Origin: Flavobacteriales bacterium
Lineage (GTDB): Bacteria; Bacteroidota; Bacteroidia; Flavobacteriales_F; PHOS-HE28
Length of the DNA: 64,000 nt
Assembly: GCA_016705545.1 (NCBI GenBank)
Contig: JADIYA010000006.1
Location: 372,001 to 436,000, forward strand
Direction: 5' to 3'
Shown: positions 1 through 8,244 of the stretch, in pieces
Position numbering within the stretch: the first letter of the stretch is position 1
Layout of the letters: each line of letters starts with the position of its first letter
Notes under the pieces: generated by a model
The model's database searches: none
Told to the model about the DNA's origin: nothing
Seen by the model: only the letters and a program-made list of their open reading frames with translations
Program-made: the position numbers and the translations under genes

Positions 1-842
1 CCGTGCTCCAGCACCACCGGCATGTAGAGGAGCGTGGTGCCCAGCATGAAGACCACCACGGCGAGGCCGAGCATGGTCAGGCGTTCATTCAACGATCGCT
101 GGTACTTGCCCATGAGCGTGAAGAGCACCCAGAGGAAGGCCATGACGGCGGTGAACACCGTGGTGGTCACGCTCCACATGCCCAACGCAAGGCAGAGGCC
201 CATGATGGCCGCGCTCCACGGATTGTTCTCGCGCACCAGGTGCCGCGCGACGAGCAGGGCCGCGAGGAAGGCGCACCACGAGATGCTGTAGCCCAAGGCC
301 AGGGCGCTCAGCTCGATCAGCGGCGGGCAGCCGGCCACCATGGCAAGGGTCATGAGCGCGATGTACCGGTTGAACAGGCTGCGGGTGAGCATGTAGAACA
401 GGGGCATGGCCAGCACTCCGGCGAGGAAGGCCGGGATGCGCAGGCTGAAGGTGCTCAGGCCGAATAGGCTCGTGCTGACCTTCACGAGCATGGTGTGCAG
501 CACGTGGTTGATCGGCAGGCTGTAGTCGGTGAGGATGGCCGTGAACGATTGTGTCCCGAAGGAGACGTACATGCTGGCCTCATCGATGGTCACCGGTTCG
601 TTCAGGAGCCAGGCGCGCAAGCCTGCGCCCACGAGGATCAGCAACGCGGCGAATCGCTTGTGCGCGGCAGAGGTCTGCTTGCTGTACCGGCCTACCGCTT
701 CGCGCAGGTCGTGCTTGAACCAGTGCCAGGCCGAGCCTTGCTCCCGTTCCTTGCGCTTGGCGCGGCCGCGCGAGCGATGGCGAAGGCCTGAACGGCTCCT
801 GCTGCTGGGCCTGCTGGGCTCGTGGTATCCGGAAGCGCTCAC
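1..842 (-). CDS. GT39-type (ArnT/PMT-like) membrane glycosyltransferase, 3' end outside window
   Basis: Reading the minus strand gives a continuous hydrophobic protein that leaves the window at base 1, so the C-terminus is missing. A basic, Arg-rich cytosolic N-terminus of about 65 residues is followed by a first membrane segment, then the acidic motif TIDEASMY, which sits where GT-C/GT39 enzymes carry their catalytic Asp-Glu in the first periplasmic loop, then several further membrane segments. Family members transfer sugars from polyprenyl-phosphate donors to lipids or proteins at the outer face of the inner membrane. The start is uncertain: the frame is closed by a stop at 873-875 and has no early ATG, so GTG at 842 is chosen. 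It follows the next gene by about 20 bases and is probably co-transcribed with it. Acceptor unknown. Confidence 0.72.
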   Translation of the reverse strand, partial: MSASGYHEPSRPSSRSRSGLRHRSRGRAKRKEREQGSAWHWFKHDLREAVGRYSKQTSAAHKRFAALLILVGAGLRAWLLNEPVTIDEASMYVSFGTQSFTAILTDYSLPINHVLHTMLVKVSTSLFGLSTFSLRIPAFLAGVLAMPLFYMLTRSLFNRYIALMTLAMVAGCPPLIELSALALGYSISWCAFLAALLVARHLVRENNPWSAAIMGLCLALGMWSVTTTVFTAVMAFLWVLFTLMGKYQRSLNERLTMLGLAVVVFMLGTTLLYMPVVLEH

Positions 843-864
843 GCTCTTGGGGTCTGTGGTGGGC

Positions 865-1239
865 TCAGCGATTCACCTCCTGCATGCTCACGATGCTGTC
901 CACCACGTACTTGCTGTGGCCCCTCCAGGGCAGGGCCGCGAGGTACTCCCGGTAGTGCAGGTTGAATTGCTTGCCGCTGTTGGCCATGAGTTGCTGCGCC
1001 ACGGCATCGTGCTCCACCGAGAACAGGAACTCGAAGCTCTGCAAGGTGCCCGCCTGGCTGCGCACACCGGTCTGGATCATCTTGCCCTCATAGGTCTTGA
1101 AGAGCACGCCCTTGTGGACGACATAGTTCAGCTCGCCGGCCTTCACGCCGGTGCCGAACACCCACCAATAGCGGAAATACCCTGCAACCGCCAGCACGAT
1201 GGCCAAGACGGCTGCGATCTTCCAGAGATGCCTGCGCAT
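865..1239 (-). CDS. Small membrane-anchored protein of unknown function
   Basis: A 124-residue protein with one N-terminal membrane segment (about residues 7-25) and a short soluble domain containing GVKAGELNYVVHKGVLFKTY followed by EGKM. Proteins of this build are common in Bacteroidota and are often mislabelled as 6-phosphogluconate dehydrogenase; nothing in it resembles that enzyme. The frame is open further upstream to 1362, but the Arg-rich extension has no recognisable features and the ATG at 1239 places the membrane segment at the N-terminus, so the short form is preferred. It lies just ahead of the GT39-like gene on the same strand. Function cannot be inferred. Confidence 0.7.
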   Translation of the reverse strand: MRRHLWKIAAVLAIVLAVAGYFRYWWVFGTGVKAGELNYVVHKGVLFKTYEGKMIQTGVRSQAGTLQSFEFLFSVEHDAVAQQLMANSGKQFNLHYREYLAALPWRGHSKYVVDSIVSMQEVNR

Positions 1240-1428
1240 GGCGGCGAATGTACCGGGACCGGCGCCACGGCGCAATGGCGCGCGATCAGTGCAAAGTGAA
1301 GTAACCCGCAAGTTCCTTAACCGGCTCCGCCCCTCTTTCACCTTCCTGCCGCGTTGGAACATTTCGCCGTAGCGCCCGCCACGCCGTGCATGTTCCGCCT
1401 TGCCTGAAGGCGAAATAGTGGCAGATCT

Positions 1429-2337
1429 TCAGTTCACCAACTTCCGGGTTACGTCACTAGCCGCCTTGAGCGTGTTGAGCAGCAGGCTGGCGATGGTCAT
1501 GGGCCCCACGCCGCCGGGCACGGGCGTGATCCACGCGCACTTGGGCGCCACTTCCTCGAAGCGCACATCGCCCAGGAGCCGGAAGCCGCTCTTGCGCGAA
1601 GGGTCATCGACGCGGTGGATGCCCACATCGACCACCACGGCGCCTTGCTTCACCATGGCCGCACCGATGAGCCCCGGCTTGCCCGCGGCCACGATGAGGA
1701 TGTCGGCTTCGCGCGTCACGGCGGCCAGATCACGCGTGCGGCTATGCGCCAGGGTCACCGTGCAATTGCCGGGATCGCTGTTGCGGCTCATGAGGATGCT
1801 CATGGGCGTGCCCACGATGTTGCTGCGGCCCACCACCACGCAATGCTTGCCGTTGGTGGCGATGCCGTAGTGGCGCAGCAGCTCCACGATGCCGCTGGGC
1901 GTGGCGGGCAGGAAACCATCGTGCCCCAGCACCATGTTGCCCAAGCTCACGGGGTGGAAGCCGTCCACATCCTTGGCAGGGTCGATGGCGAGGGTGACCG
2001 CATCAGCATCGAGGTGATCGGGCAAGGGCAGCTGCACGATGAAGCCGTCGAGATCAGCGTCGGCATTGAGGGCCTGCACCTGCTTGATGAGTTCCTGCTG
2101 CGTGGTGGATGCGGGCAAGCGGATCAAGGAGCTACGGAAGCCCACGGCCTCGCAAGCCTTCACCTTCGCTTCCACGTAAGTGCGGCTCGCGCCATCATCG
2201 CCCACGAGCACGGCCGCCAGATGCGGGGCACGGCCGCGCTTGGCCAGCACTTCCGCGGCTTCCTGTGCGATCCGCTGCTTCAGCGCATCGGAGCAGGCGC
2301 GGCCATCGAGCAATTGATAGGTGGCCGTTGCGGGCAT
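1429..2337 (-). CDS. folD: Bifunctional methylenetetrahydrofolate dehydrogenase / methenyltetrahydrofolate cyclohydrolase FolD
   Basis: A full-length 302-residue FolD. It interconverts 5,10-methylene-, 5,10-methenyl- and 10-formyl-tetrahydrofolate with NADP(H), supplying one-carbon units for purines and formyl-methionine in the cytosol. Visible signatures are the YxxxK motif (Tyr54, Lys58; Lys is the general catalyst of this family), VQLPLP (101-106), the nucleotide-binding GRSNIVGTP (170-178), and the C-terminal PGGVGPMT. The ATG start is preceded by a TAGCCTTG box on the same strand 2 to 4 bases upstream, close to the Bacteroidota -7 consensus, implying a very short leader. It stands alone, transcribed toward the small membrane protein. 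Identification is secure. Confidence 0.97.
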   Translation of the reverse strand: MPATATYQLLDGRACSDALKQRIAQEAAEVLAKRGRAPHLAAVLVGDDGASRTYVEAKVKACEAVGFRSSLIRLPASTTQQELIKQVQALNADADLDGFIVQLPLPDHLDADAVTLAIDPAKDVDGFHPVSLGNMVLGHDGFLPATPSGIVELLRHYGIATNGKHCVVVGRSNIVGTPMSILMSRNSDPGNCTVTLAHSRTRDLAAVTREADILIVAAGKPGLIGAAMVKQGAVVVDVGIHRVDDPSRKSGFRLLGDVRFEEVAPKCAWITPVPGGVGPMTIASLLLNTLKAASDVTRKLVN

Positions 2338-2383
2338 GCCACAAGGCTACGAAATCACTCGCTTCGGCAGACTGAATGGACTC

Positions 2384-2707
2384 TTATGGGGTGCCCGCCT
2401 TCAGCCGCCGCAAGGTCCACACGTACATGTGCACCCCTTTGTCCAGCGCCACCACATCCTGGCCGGTGACTTCCCAGCCTTGCTTCTCTAGTTCCTGCAC
2501 CTCTTGGAAGAAATTGAGCATGTCGAGGTCGCGCTTGCTCATGTTGATCGCTTTCAGGTCGGTGACCTTGGCCGGGATACCGGTGCCGAAGACCCCGAGC
2601 TTGCGGATGCCCGGCGAGAATTCCACGGAGGCGTAATCGTGCACCACCTGTGCGGATAGAACCGAGGCGATCAGCATGAAGGCGGAAGACAGGATGAGTT
2701 GGCGCAT
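2384..2707 (-). CDS. Small secreted protein, unknown function
   Basis: A 107-residue protein with a clear signal peptide (MRQLILSSAFMLIASVLSAQ, cleavage after AQ). The mature part is charged and rich in Lys and Asp, with a section resembling the DUF4177-like 'EKQGWEV' fold seen in small exported proteins that describe a quantity followed by WTLRRLK. No enzyme motif is visible. The ATG at 2707 is chosen because it exposes the signal peptide; the open frame runs further upstream into the divergent gene. The start is divergent from the SpeE-like gene at 2738, with only about 30 bases between them, so the two promoters must overlap the other gene's 5' end. Function unknown. Confidence 0.65.
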   Translation of the reverse strand: MRQLILSSAFMLIASVLSAQVVHDYASVEFSPGIRKLGVFGTGIPAKVTDLKAINMSKRDLDMLNFFQEVQELEKQGWEVTGQDVVALDKGVHMYVWTLRRLKAGTP

Positions 2708-2737
2708 GACGCAAAGATGGTGGTGCACCTTTGCCCG

Positions 2738-3382
2738 GTGAAGCTCAAACGGTTGCTGAGTTATGTCTGGCCGGTGCCGGTGGAGCGCCTGACCGGTGCC
2801 TTCGGCACGCTGGAAGCGCGCTATGAAGAGGGCCGCCTGGTGCTGAACAGCGCACAGGGCAACCAGTCGTTCGGGAGCTTGCATCGCGTGTGGAAGGCCG
2901 TGTTCACAGGGCTTGGCGTGAAGGGATCACCGCCGGAGCATGTGCTGCTCCTAGGGCTCGGGGCGGGCAGTGTGCCGAGCATCCTGCGGGGTGAGTGGGG
3001 GCTCTCCTGCCCCATCACTGCTGTGGAGATCGACCCGGCCATGATCTCGGTGGCCGAGCGGCATTTCGGACTTCGGAAATGGTCCGCGCTCACGGTGATC
3101 GAGGGTGATGCGATCATGCAGGCGCATGCGCTCAAGCAGCGATATGACCTGGTGGCGGTGGACCTCTTCGACGACCTGGACCTGGCCCGCGGCGCGGACA
3201 CGCTCGGCTTCGCCCATGCCTTGCGCGACCGGTGCTCCGGCACCCTTTGCTTCAACACCGTGGATTACGACGCCCAGAGCGGGGCCCGGTGCGACAAGGT
3301 GCTCGCCAATCTGAAAAGGGTTTTCGGTTCGGTGGACGAATTGCGGCTCGAAGGCGTCAACAGGGTGTTCATCGCCCGTTGA
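2738..3382 (+). CDS. Spermidine-synthase-like class I methyltransferase-fold protein
   Basis: About 214 residues with the Rossmann core of the SpeE family: GLGAGS (73-78) for the dcAdoMet/SAM site, AVEIDP (95-100) with the acidic ribose ligand, and EGDA (122-125). It is shorter than true spermidine synthase (about 280 residues) and lacks much of the N-terminal beta domain, as in the short SpeE-like proteins of Bacteroidota whose substrate is unknown. GTG at 2738 is preferred as start over ATG at 2717 because homologous proteins begin with a basic KLKRLL-type stretch and because the sequence CACCTTTGCCCG sits directly before it, matching the start-proximal promoter pattern seen at other genes here. 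A putrescine aminopropyltransferase role is possible but not shown. Confidence 0.78.
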   Translation: MKLKRLLSYVWPVPVERLTGAFGTLEARYEEGRLVLNSAQGNQSFGSLHRVWKAVFTGLGVKGSPPEHVLLLGLGAGSVPSILRGEWGLSCPITAVEIDPAMISVAERHFGLRKWSALTVIEGDAIMQAHALKQRYDLVAVDLFDDLDLARGADTLGFAHALRDRCSGTLCFNTVDYDAQSGARCDKVLANLKRVFGSVDELRLEGVNRVFIAR

Positions 3383-3459
3383 CAGCTGCCCGCCAAGCCC
3401 CATTGACAGTTGCCCCGCCGGCCCGACCTTTGCGGGCGGCCGCCCGCCTGAACCTTCGG

Positions 3460-6400
3460 ATGATCAGCAGGATAACCGTCGCACTGGCACTGATCGCTAC
3501 AGCCTGCCCGCTGCTGGCTCAGCCTCCGGCCTGCTCCATCGTGCTCGGTCCCGATGAGACCATCTGCCAAGGCCAAACCGTTCAACTCAACGGCCCTCCC
3601 GGTTTCCCGACCTACAGTTGGAGCAATGGTGATGCGACGCAAAACACCACGGTGGGCACTGCCGGGGTGTACACCTGCACGGTGAGCTACCCCACCGGCA
3701 ACCTCGCGGTGAATCCCAATTTCAGCAGTGGCAATACGGGCTTCACCAGCATGTTCAATTATGCCCAGCCGCTCACCACGGATGGCAATTATTGGATCGG
3801 CAGCAACGCCAACCTCCTGCACAACCAATGGCAAGGCACGGGCAATGGGTCCTTCCTGATGGTGAACGCGGGCTGGATGCACCCGGGCTTCCGCTTCTGG
3901 TGCCAAACGCATCCGGTGTGCCCCGGCCAGACCTATACCATCAGCTTCCGTGCGATGTCGTTGGCCACCCAGGGCCCGCCGCTCCTCGCCGTCTTCGTGA
4001 ATGGCAACTGGACCGGTGATGACCTGCAGCTGCCCAGCCAGCAAGGCCTTTGGCAGCAATTCAGCACCACCTATACCGCGCCTGCCGGTGTTACTAGCGC
4101 CGATTTCTGCGTGCAAGTGAGCAGCGGCCACGGCATCGGCAACGACTTCGGCTTCGATGATGTGAGCATCAGCGCCACGGTGACCCTTAGCGACGATGTG
4201 GAGGTCTTCGTGACACCGCTCCCCGTCTTCGACCTCGGGCCGAACTCCACCTTGTGCGATGGCGAGACCCTCGTGCTCGATGCCACCGTGCCCGGAGGCA
4301 GCTACCTCTGGCAGGATGGGAGCACCGATCCCACTTACACCGTGAGCAGCGCCGGCAACTACAGCGTCACGGTCACCGCCAACAACTGCTCGGCCACTGA
4401 CGCCATCACCATTGGCTACAACCCATTGCCGGTCTTCGACCTGGGTTCCGACCTGCAACTGTGCACGGGCGACGTAGCGGTGGTGGATGCCACCACGCCC
4501 GGCGCCACCTATAGCTGGATGGATGGCAGCAGCGGCCCCACGCACGGCGTGAATGCCAATGGCATCTACGGCGTCACGGTCACCGTGAACGGATGCTCGG
4601 CCTACGACGAAGTGGTGGTGGACTACAATCCGTTGCCGGTGGTGAACCTCGGTCCCGACCAGCAGATCTGCGCGGGCCAGCAAGTGCTGCTTGATGCCAC
4701 GGAGCCCGGTGCCACGTATTCGTGGAATGATGGATCGGCCGACGCTACGCTCACAGCCGCTTCAACCGGTACGTATTCGGTAACGGTGACGCTGAACAAC
4801 TGCTCCGCCTCCGATGCGATGGACCTGGTGGTGATCCCGTTGCCCGTTGTGGATCTGGGTCCGGACCAGACCGTTTGCCCCGGCACCAGCGTCACGCTGG
4901 ATGCAACATTACCCGGTGCTGCTTATACCTGGAGCAACGGGTCCGGTTCGCCTTCGATCACGGTGAGCACGCCCGGCACCTACAGCGTTGATGTCACAGT
5001 GAACGGGTGCAGCGCGAGCGATGACATGGACCTCGTGAACTTCGGCCTGCCCGTGTTCACCCTCGGCCCTGACCAGACGATCTGCGCGGGCGATAACGCC
5101 ACCTTCAGCGCGACCGTGGCTGGTGCGAGCTACGCGTGGAGCACGGGATCCGCCGCGAACTCCATCACCACGGGCAATGCAGGCATCTATTGGCTCGATG
5201 TCACCACCAATGGCTGCACCGCGCGCGATAGCGCGCAGCTCACGGTAACACCCTTGCCGCTCGTGGGCCTCGGCCCCGACTTCAGCCTTTGCCCGGGAGT
5301 TACCGCCACCTTGGATGCAACGGTAGCCGGCGGCACCTACTTATGGAGCACGGGTGCCGTGACGCCGAGCATCTCGGCCGGGCCAGGCAGCTACGACGTA
5401 ACGGTGACGGCCAACGGCTGCAGCGCGAGCGATGCGATCACCATTGGCGCATTCCCTGGCGCGCAAGTGGACCTTGGTACCGACCTCACGCTTTGCCCCG
5501 GCGATCAGGTGCTGCTGAATGTGGCGCAACCCGGCGCCAGCTACCTCTGGCACGATGGAAGCACGGCCGCGAGCTACACAGCGCAAAGCACTGGCTTGGT
5601 AAGCGTGCAGCTCACGGATGCCAATGGCTGCGTGGCGACTGATGCCATCAATGTGGCCGTGCAAGCGCCGCTCCCGGTGAACCTGGGGCCGGATGCCGAC
5701 ATCTGTCAAGGCGATCAGCTCCTGTTTGATGCCACCACGCCCGGCGCCACGGCCTATCTCTGGAGCACCGGTGAGATCACCCCCACCATCACCGTTTCCA
5801 GCACCGGCAATTACAACGTCACGGTGACGCAAGGCACTTGTGCGGTCTCAGACGCCGCGCAGGTGACCGCCCAGCCCTTGCCCGTGATCGACCTGGGCCC
5901 TGATCAGACCATTTGCACCGGCGATGCCGTCACGCTCGACGCATCCTTGGCCGGTGCGGGCTATGTGTGGAGCACCGGCGCTATCACCTCGACCATTGTG
6001 GTGACAGCAGGCGGCTTGTACAGCGTCACGCTCACGAACCCCGAGGGATGCACCTACTCCGACCAGATCACGATCGTGGAAGCCACCGCTGATGCGATCG
6101 ACCTTGGCCCGGACCTGGTGCTCTGCGATGGGGAGTCGGCGATCCTGAGCGCTGCGCTGCCCGGCGCGAATTACCTCTGGAGCACAGGCGCCACCGGTGA
6201 GGCGATCACCGCGAGCACTACGGGCACCTATTGGCTGCAGGCCACCCAAGGCTTGTGCAGCGTGAGCGACACCGTGCTCATCGTGGTGCTCCCCATGCCG
6301 CAGGCGCAGTTGCCTCTTGATCAACAGCTCTGCGATGGGGAGTCCTTGGTCCTTGATGCGACCTGGCCCGGCGCGAGCTATCAATGGAGCACGGGAGAGA

Positions 6401-8241
6401 CCAGCTCGAGCATCACGGTGCAAGCGAGCGGCAGCTACAGTGTCGTGGTGGACCTCAATGGCTGCACGGCCACGGATGCCATCGACGTGGACTTCACCCT
6501 GCCGCAGGCTTTCGATCTGGGTCCTAACCAGAGCCTGTGCGCGGGCGACCAAGTCACCTTCGACCCAGGAGTCGCCGGGGCTACCTACTTATGGAGCACC
6601 GGCAGCAATTCGTCCTCGATCACCGTGAATGCCTCGGGAAGCTATTGGGTGCAGATCACCCAAGGAGCGTGCGTGGAATCGGATACCGTGGCAGTGGTGG
6701 TGCTCGACCCCGGCGCCATTGAACTGGGCCCAGCCATCTCAGCGTGCGAGGGAGAGACCGTTCTGCTGGATGCCAGCCTGCCGAATGCGACATATGCGTG
6801 GAGCACGGGCGAAACGACGCCGACCATCGACGTGACGACGAACGGGACCTATAGCGTAACCGCGACCGTGGGCTTGTGCACCGCGAGCGATGAGGTGACC
6901 GTCAGCTTCCTGCCCTTGCCGGTTTTCGATATCGGTCCTGACCAGTCCATCTGCCCGGGCGCAGCGGCCACCTTCGATGCCACCGCGCCGAACGCCAGCT
7001 ACCTGTGGCAGGACGGCAGCACGGGCCCCACCTACACGCTCTATGGCGAGGGCCCGGTGAGCGTGACCGTGACGGTGACGGGTTGCTCGGATGATGATTC
7101 CGCGAGCGTGATCCAGCTGCCAGCGCCCATAGTCAACCTGGGCAATGACACCACGCTTTGCTCAGGAGCAAGCCTCACGCTCACCGCTGCCCAACCGAAT
7201 GCCGCCTACGCATGGAGCACGGGGGCGAGCACGTCCTCCATCTCGGTGAATGCGGCAGGCACATACAGTGTGAATGTGGACCTGAATGGATGCACGGCGA
7301 GCGATGCGATCAACGTGAGCGTCTTCGACCCTGCCGGACTCGATCTCGGCGATGATCAATTGCTCTGCCCTGGTGAGAGCGCCGCGCTCACGGCCAACAT
7401 CGCCGGACAATACCTGTGGAGCAATGGCGCTGGGACCGCAAGCATCAGCGCGAGCAGCGCTGGCACCTATTGGGTGAACGTGACGCAGGCTGCCTGCGTT
7501 GCCACCGATACCGTGGTGGTGGCTGTTGTGCCGCTTCTGGCTCCTGAGCTGGGAGCACCGATCACGCTCTGTGAAGGAGACAGCATCCAACTCACTATCC
7601 CGCCATCGTCGGCAAGCGTGCAATGGAGCACCGGTGCCACCGGCGATACGATCACCGCGAGCAGCAGCGGCACCTATTCGGTCACGCTTTCGTTCCTGGG
7701 CTGCTCGGCTTCTGACGCGGTATCAGTGACCGTGCTCGACTTCATCGACACGATCACGCTCGGGACTGACAGCACCTTCTGCCCCGATGCACCCTTGGTG
7801 CTGGATACCGGCTTGCCGAATGCCGAGCACACCTGGAGCACAGGCAGCACCGAGTCATTCATCACGGTGTCGTCTGCCGGCCTCTACACCGTGCAGGTCA
7901 CCGGCGAGTGCATCGATGCCACAGCGAGCATGCAGGTGGTGGAAGGCATCTGCGGCCCCATCGTGCACGTGCCCAATACCGTGACGCCGAACGACGACGG
8001 AAAGAATGATGTGTTCGGCGCGTCGTACTATGGCCCGATGCGCGAATTCACCTTGGAGATCTTCGACCGCTGGGGCGAGCGCATCGCCAGCTTCGACCAC
8101 CCGGACAAGACCTGGGATTGCACGGCTGGCGGAGCACCGGTTCCCGATGGCGTGTACGTTTGGAAGATCCGCTACCGTGCGCGCGCCGAGGATGGCGCGA
8201 AGGCGGAAGAGCTCATCGGGCACGTGAACGTGCTGCGCTGA
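3460..8241 (+). CDS. Giant T9SS type B cargo with about 19 Ig-like repeats
   Basis: A 1593-residue secreted protein. After a signal peptide (ends ALIATACPLLAQ) there is one Ig-like repeat, then an inserted carbohydrate-binding/galactose-binding-like module at about residues 80-245 (starts NPNFSSGNTGF, ends GFDDVSI), then 18 more repeats of about 69 residues to residue 1487. Each repeat has the pattern LPVxDLGPDxxxCxG - LDA - Y.WSTG - T.S.SGxYxVxVT - GCxAsD. The last 95 residues are a gliding-motility-associated type B sorting domain (VPNTVTPNDDGKND, EIFDRWGERI, PDGVYVWKIRY, final HVNVLR), which directs export through the type IX secretion system. Likely a surface adhesin or stalk. The ATG at 3460 is chosen for the signal peptide. 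It ends 3 bases before a convergent gene. Confidence 0.93.
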   Translation: MISRITVALALIATACPLLAQPPACSIVLGPDETICQGQTVQLNGPPGFPTYSWSNGDATQNTTVGTAGVYTCTVSYPTGNLAVNPNFSSGNTGFTSMFNYAQPLTTDGNYWIGSNANLLHNQWQGTGNGSFLMVNAGWMHPGFRFWCQTHPVCPGQTYTISFRAMSLATQGPPLLAVFVNGNWTGDDLQLPSQQGLWQQFSTTYTAPAGVTSADFCVQVSSGHGIGNDFGFDDVSISATVTLSDDVEVFVTPLPVFDLGPNSTLCDGETLVLDATVPGGSYLWQDGSTDPTYTVSSAGNYSVTVTANNCSATDAITIGYNPLPVFDLGSDLQLCTGDVAVVDATTPGATYSWMDGSSGPTHGVNANGIYGVTVTVNGCSAYDEVVVDYNPLPVVNLGPDQQICAGQQVLLDATEPGATYSWNDGSADATLTAASTGTYSVTVTLNNCSASDAMDLVVIPLPVVDLGPDQTVCPGTSVTLDATLPGAAYTWSNGSGSPSITVSTPGTYSVDVTVNGCSASDDMDLVNFGLPVFTLGPDQTICAGDNATFSATVAGASYAWSTGSAANSITTGNAGIYWLDVTTNGCTARDSAQLTVTPLPLVGLGPDFSLCPGVTATLDATVAGGTYLWSTGAVTPSISAGPGSYDVTVTANGCSASDAITIGAFPGAQVDLGTDLTLCPGDQVLLNVAQPGASYLWHDGSTAASYTAQSTGLVSVQLTDANGCVATDAINVAVQAPLPVNLGPDADICQGDQLLFDATTPGATAYLWSTGEITPTITVSSTGNYNVTVTQGTCAVSDAAQVTAQPLPVIDLGPDQTICTGDAVTLDASLAGAGYVWSTGAITSTIVVTAGGLYSVTLTNPEGCTYSDQITIVEATADAIDLGPDLVLCDGESAILSAALPGANYLWSTGATGEAITASTTGTYWLQATQGLCSVSDTVLIVVLPMPQAQLPLDQQLCDGESLVLDATWPGASYQWSTGETSSSITVQASGSYSVVVDLNGCTATDAIDVDFTLPQAFDLGPNQSLCAGDQVTFDPGVAGATYLWSTGSNSSSITVNASGSYWVQITQGACVESDTVAVVVLDPGAIELGPAISACEGETVLLDASLPNATYAWSTGETTPTIDVTTNGTYSVTATVGLCTASDEVTVSFLPLPVFDIGPDQSICPGAAATFDATAPNASYLWQDGSTGPTYTLYGEGPVSVTVTVTGCSDDDSASVIQLPAPIVNLGNDTTLCSGASLTLTAAQPNAAYAWSTGASTSSISVNAAGTYSVNVDLNGCTASDAINVSVFDPAGLDLGDDQLLCPGESAALTANIAGQYLWSNGAGTASISASSAGTYWVNVTQAACVATDTVVVAVVPLLAPELGAPITLCEGDSIQLTIPPSSASVQWSTGATGDTITASSSGTYSVTLSFLGCSASDAVSVTVLDFIDTITLGTDSTFCPDAPLVLDTGLPNAEHTWSTGSTESFITVSSAGLYTVQVTGECIDATASMQVVEGICGPIVHVPNTVTPNDDGKNDVFGASYYGPMREFTLEIFDRWGERIASFDHPDKTWDCTAGGAPVPDGVYVWKIRYRARAEDGAKAEELIGHVNVLR
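4201..7926 (+). repeat. Tandem coding repeats, about 207 bp unit, 18 consecutive copies
   Basis: Within the giant secreted protein, 18 degenerate units follow one another, each opening with a codon run for xLPVxxLGPDxxxC and closing with GCxAsDxx. The units are diverged at DNA level (no long exact repeats are obvious), which points to old duplication followed by selection on protein structure rather than recent slippage. Two Cys per unit, near the start and near the end, are kept almost throughout, consistent with one disulfide per extracellular domain. Unit boundaries were placed by eye. Confidence 0.85.
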
Positions 8242-8244
8242 GGA

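Noticed and set aside
3265..4683. A 472-codon open frame on the minus strand inside the giant T9SS gene
   Set aside because: It is antisense to repetitive coding DNA with high GC at third positions; composition is His/Arg/Ala-rich without any family motif.
4201..7926. CRISPR array or DNA minisatellite
   Set aside because: The repeats are degenerate, exceed 200 bases and keep one reading frame; they encode tandem Ig-like domains.
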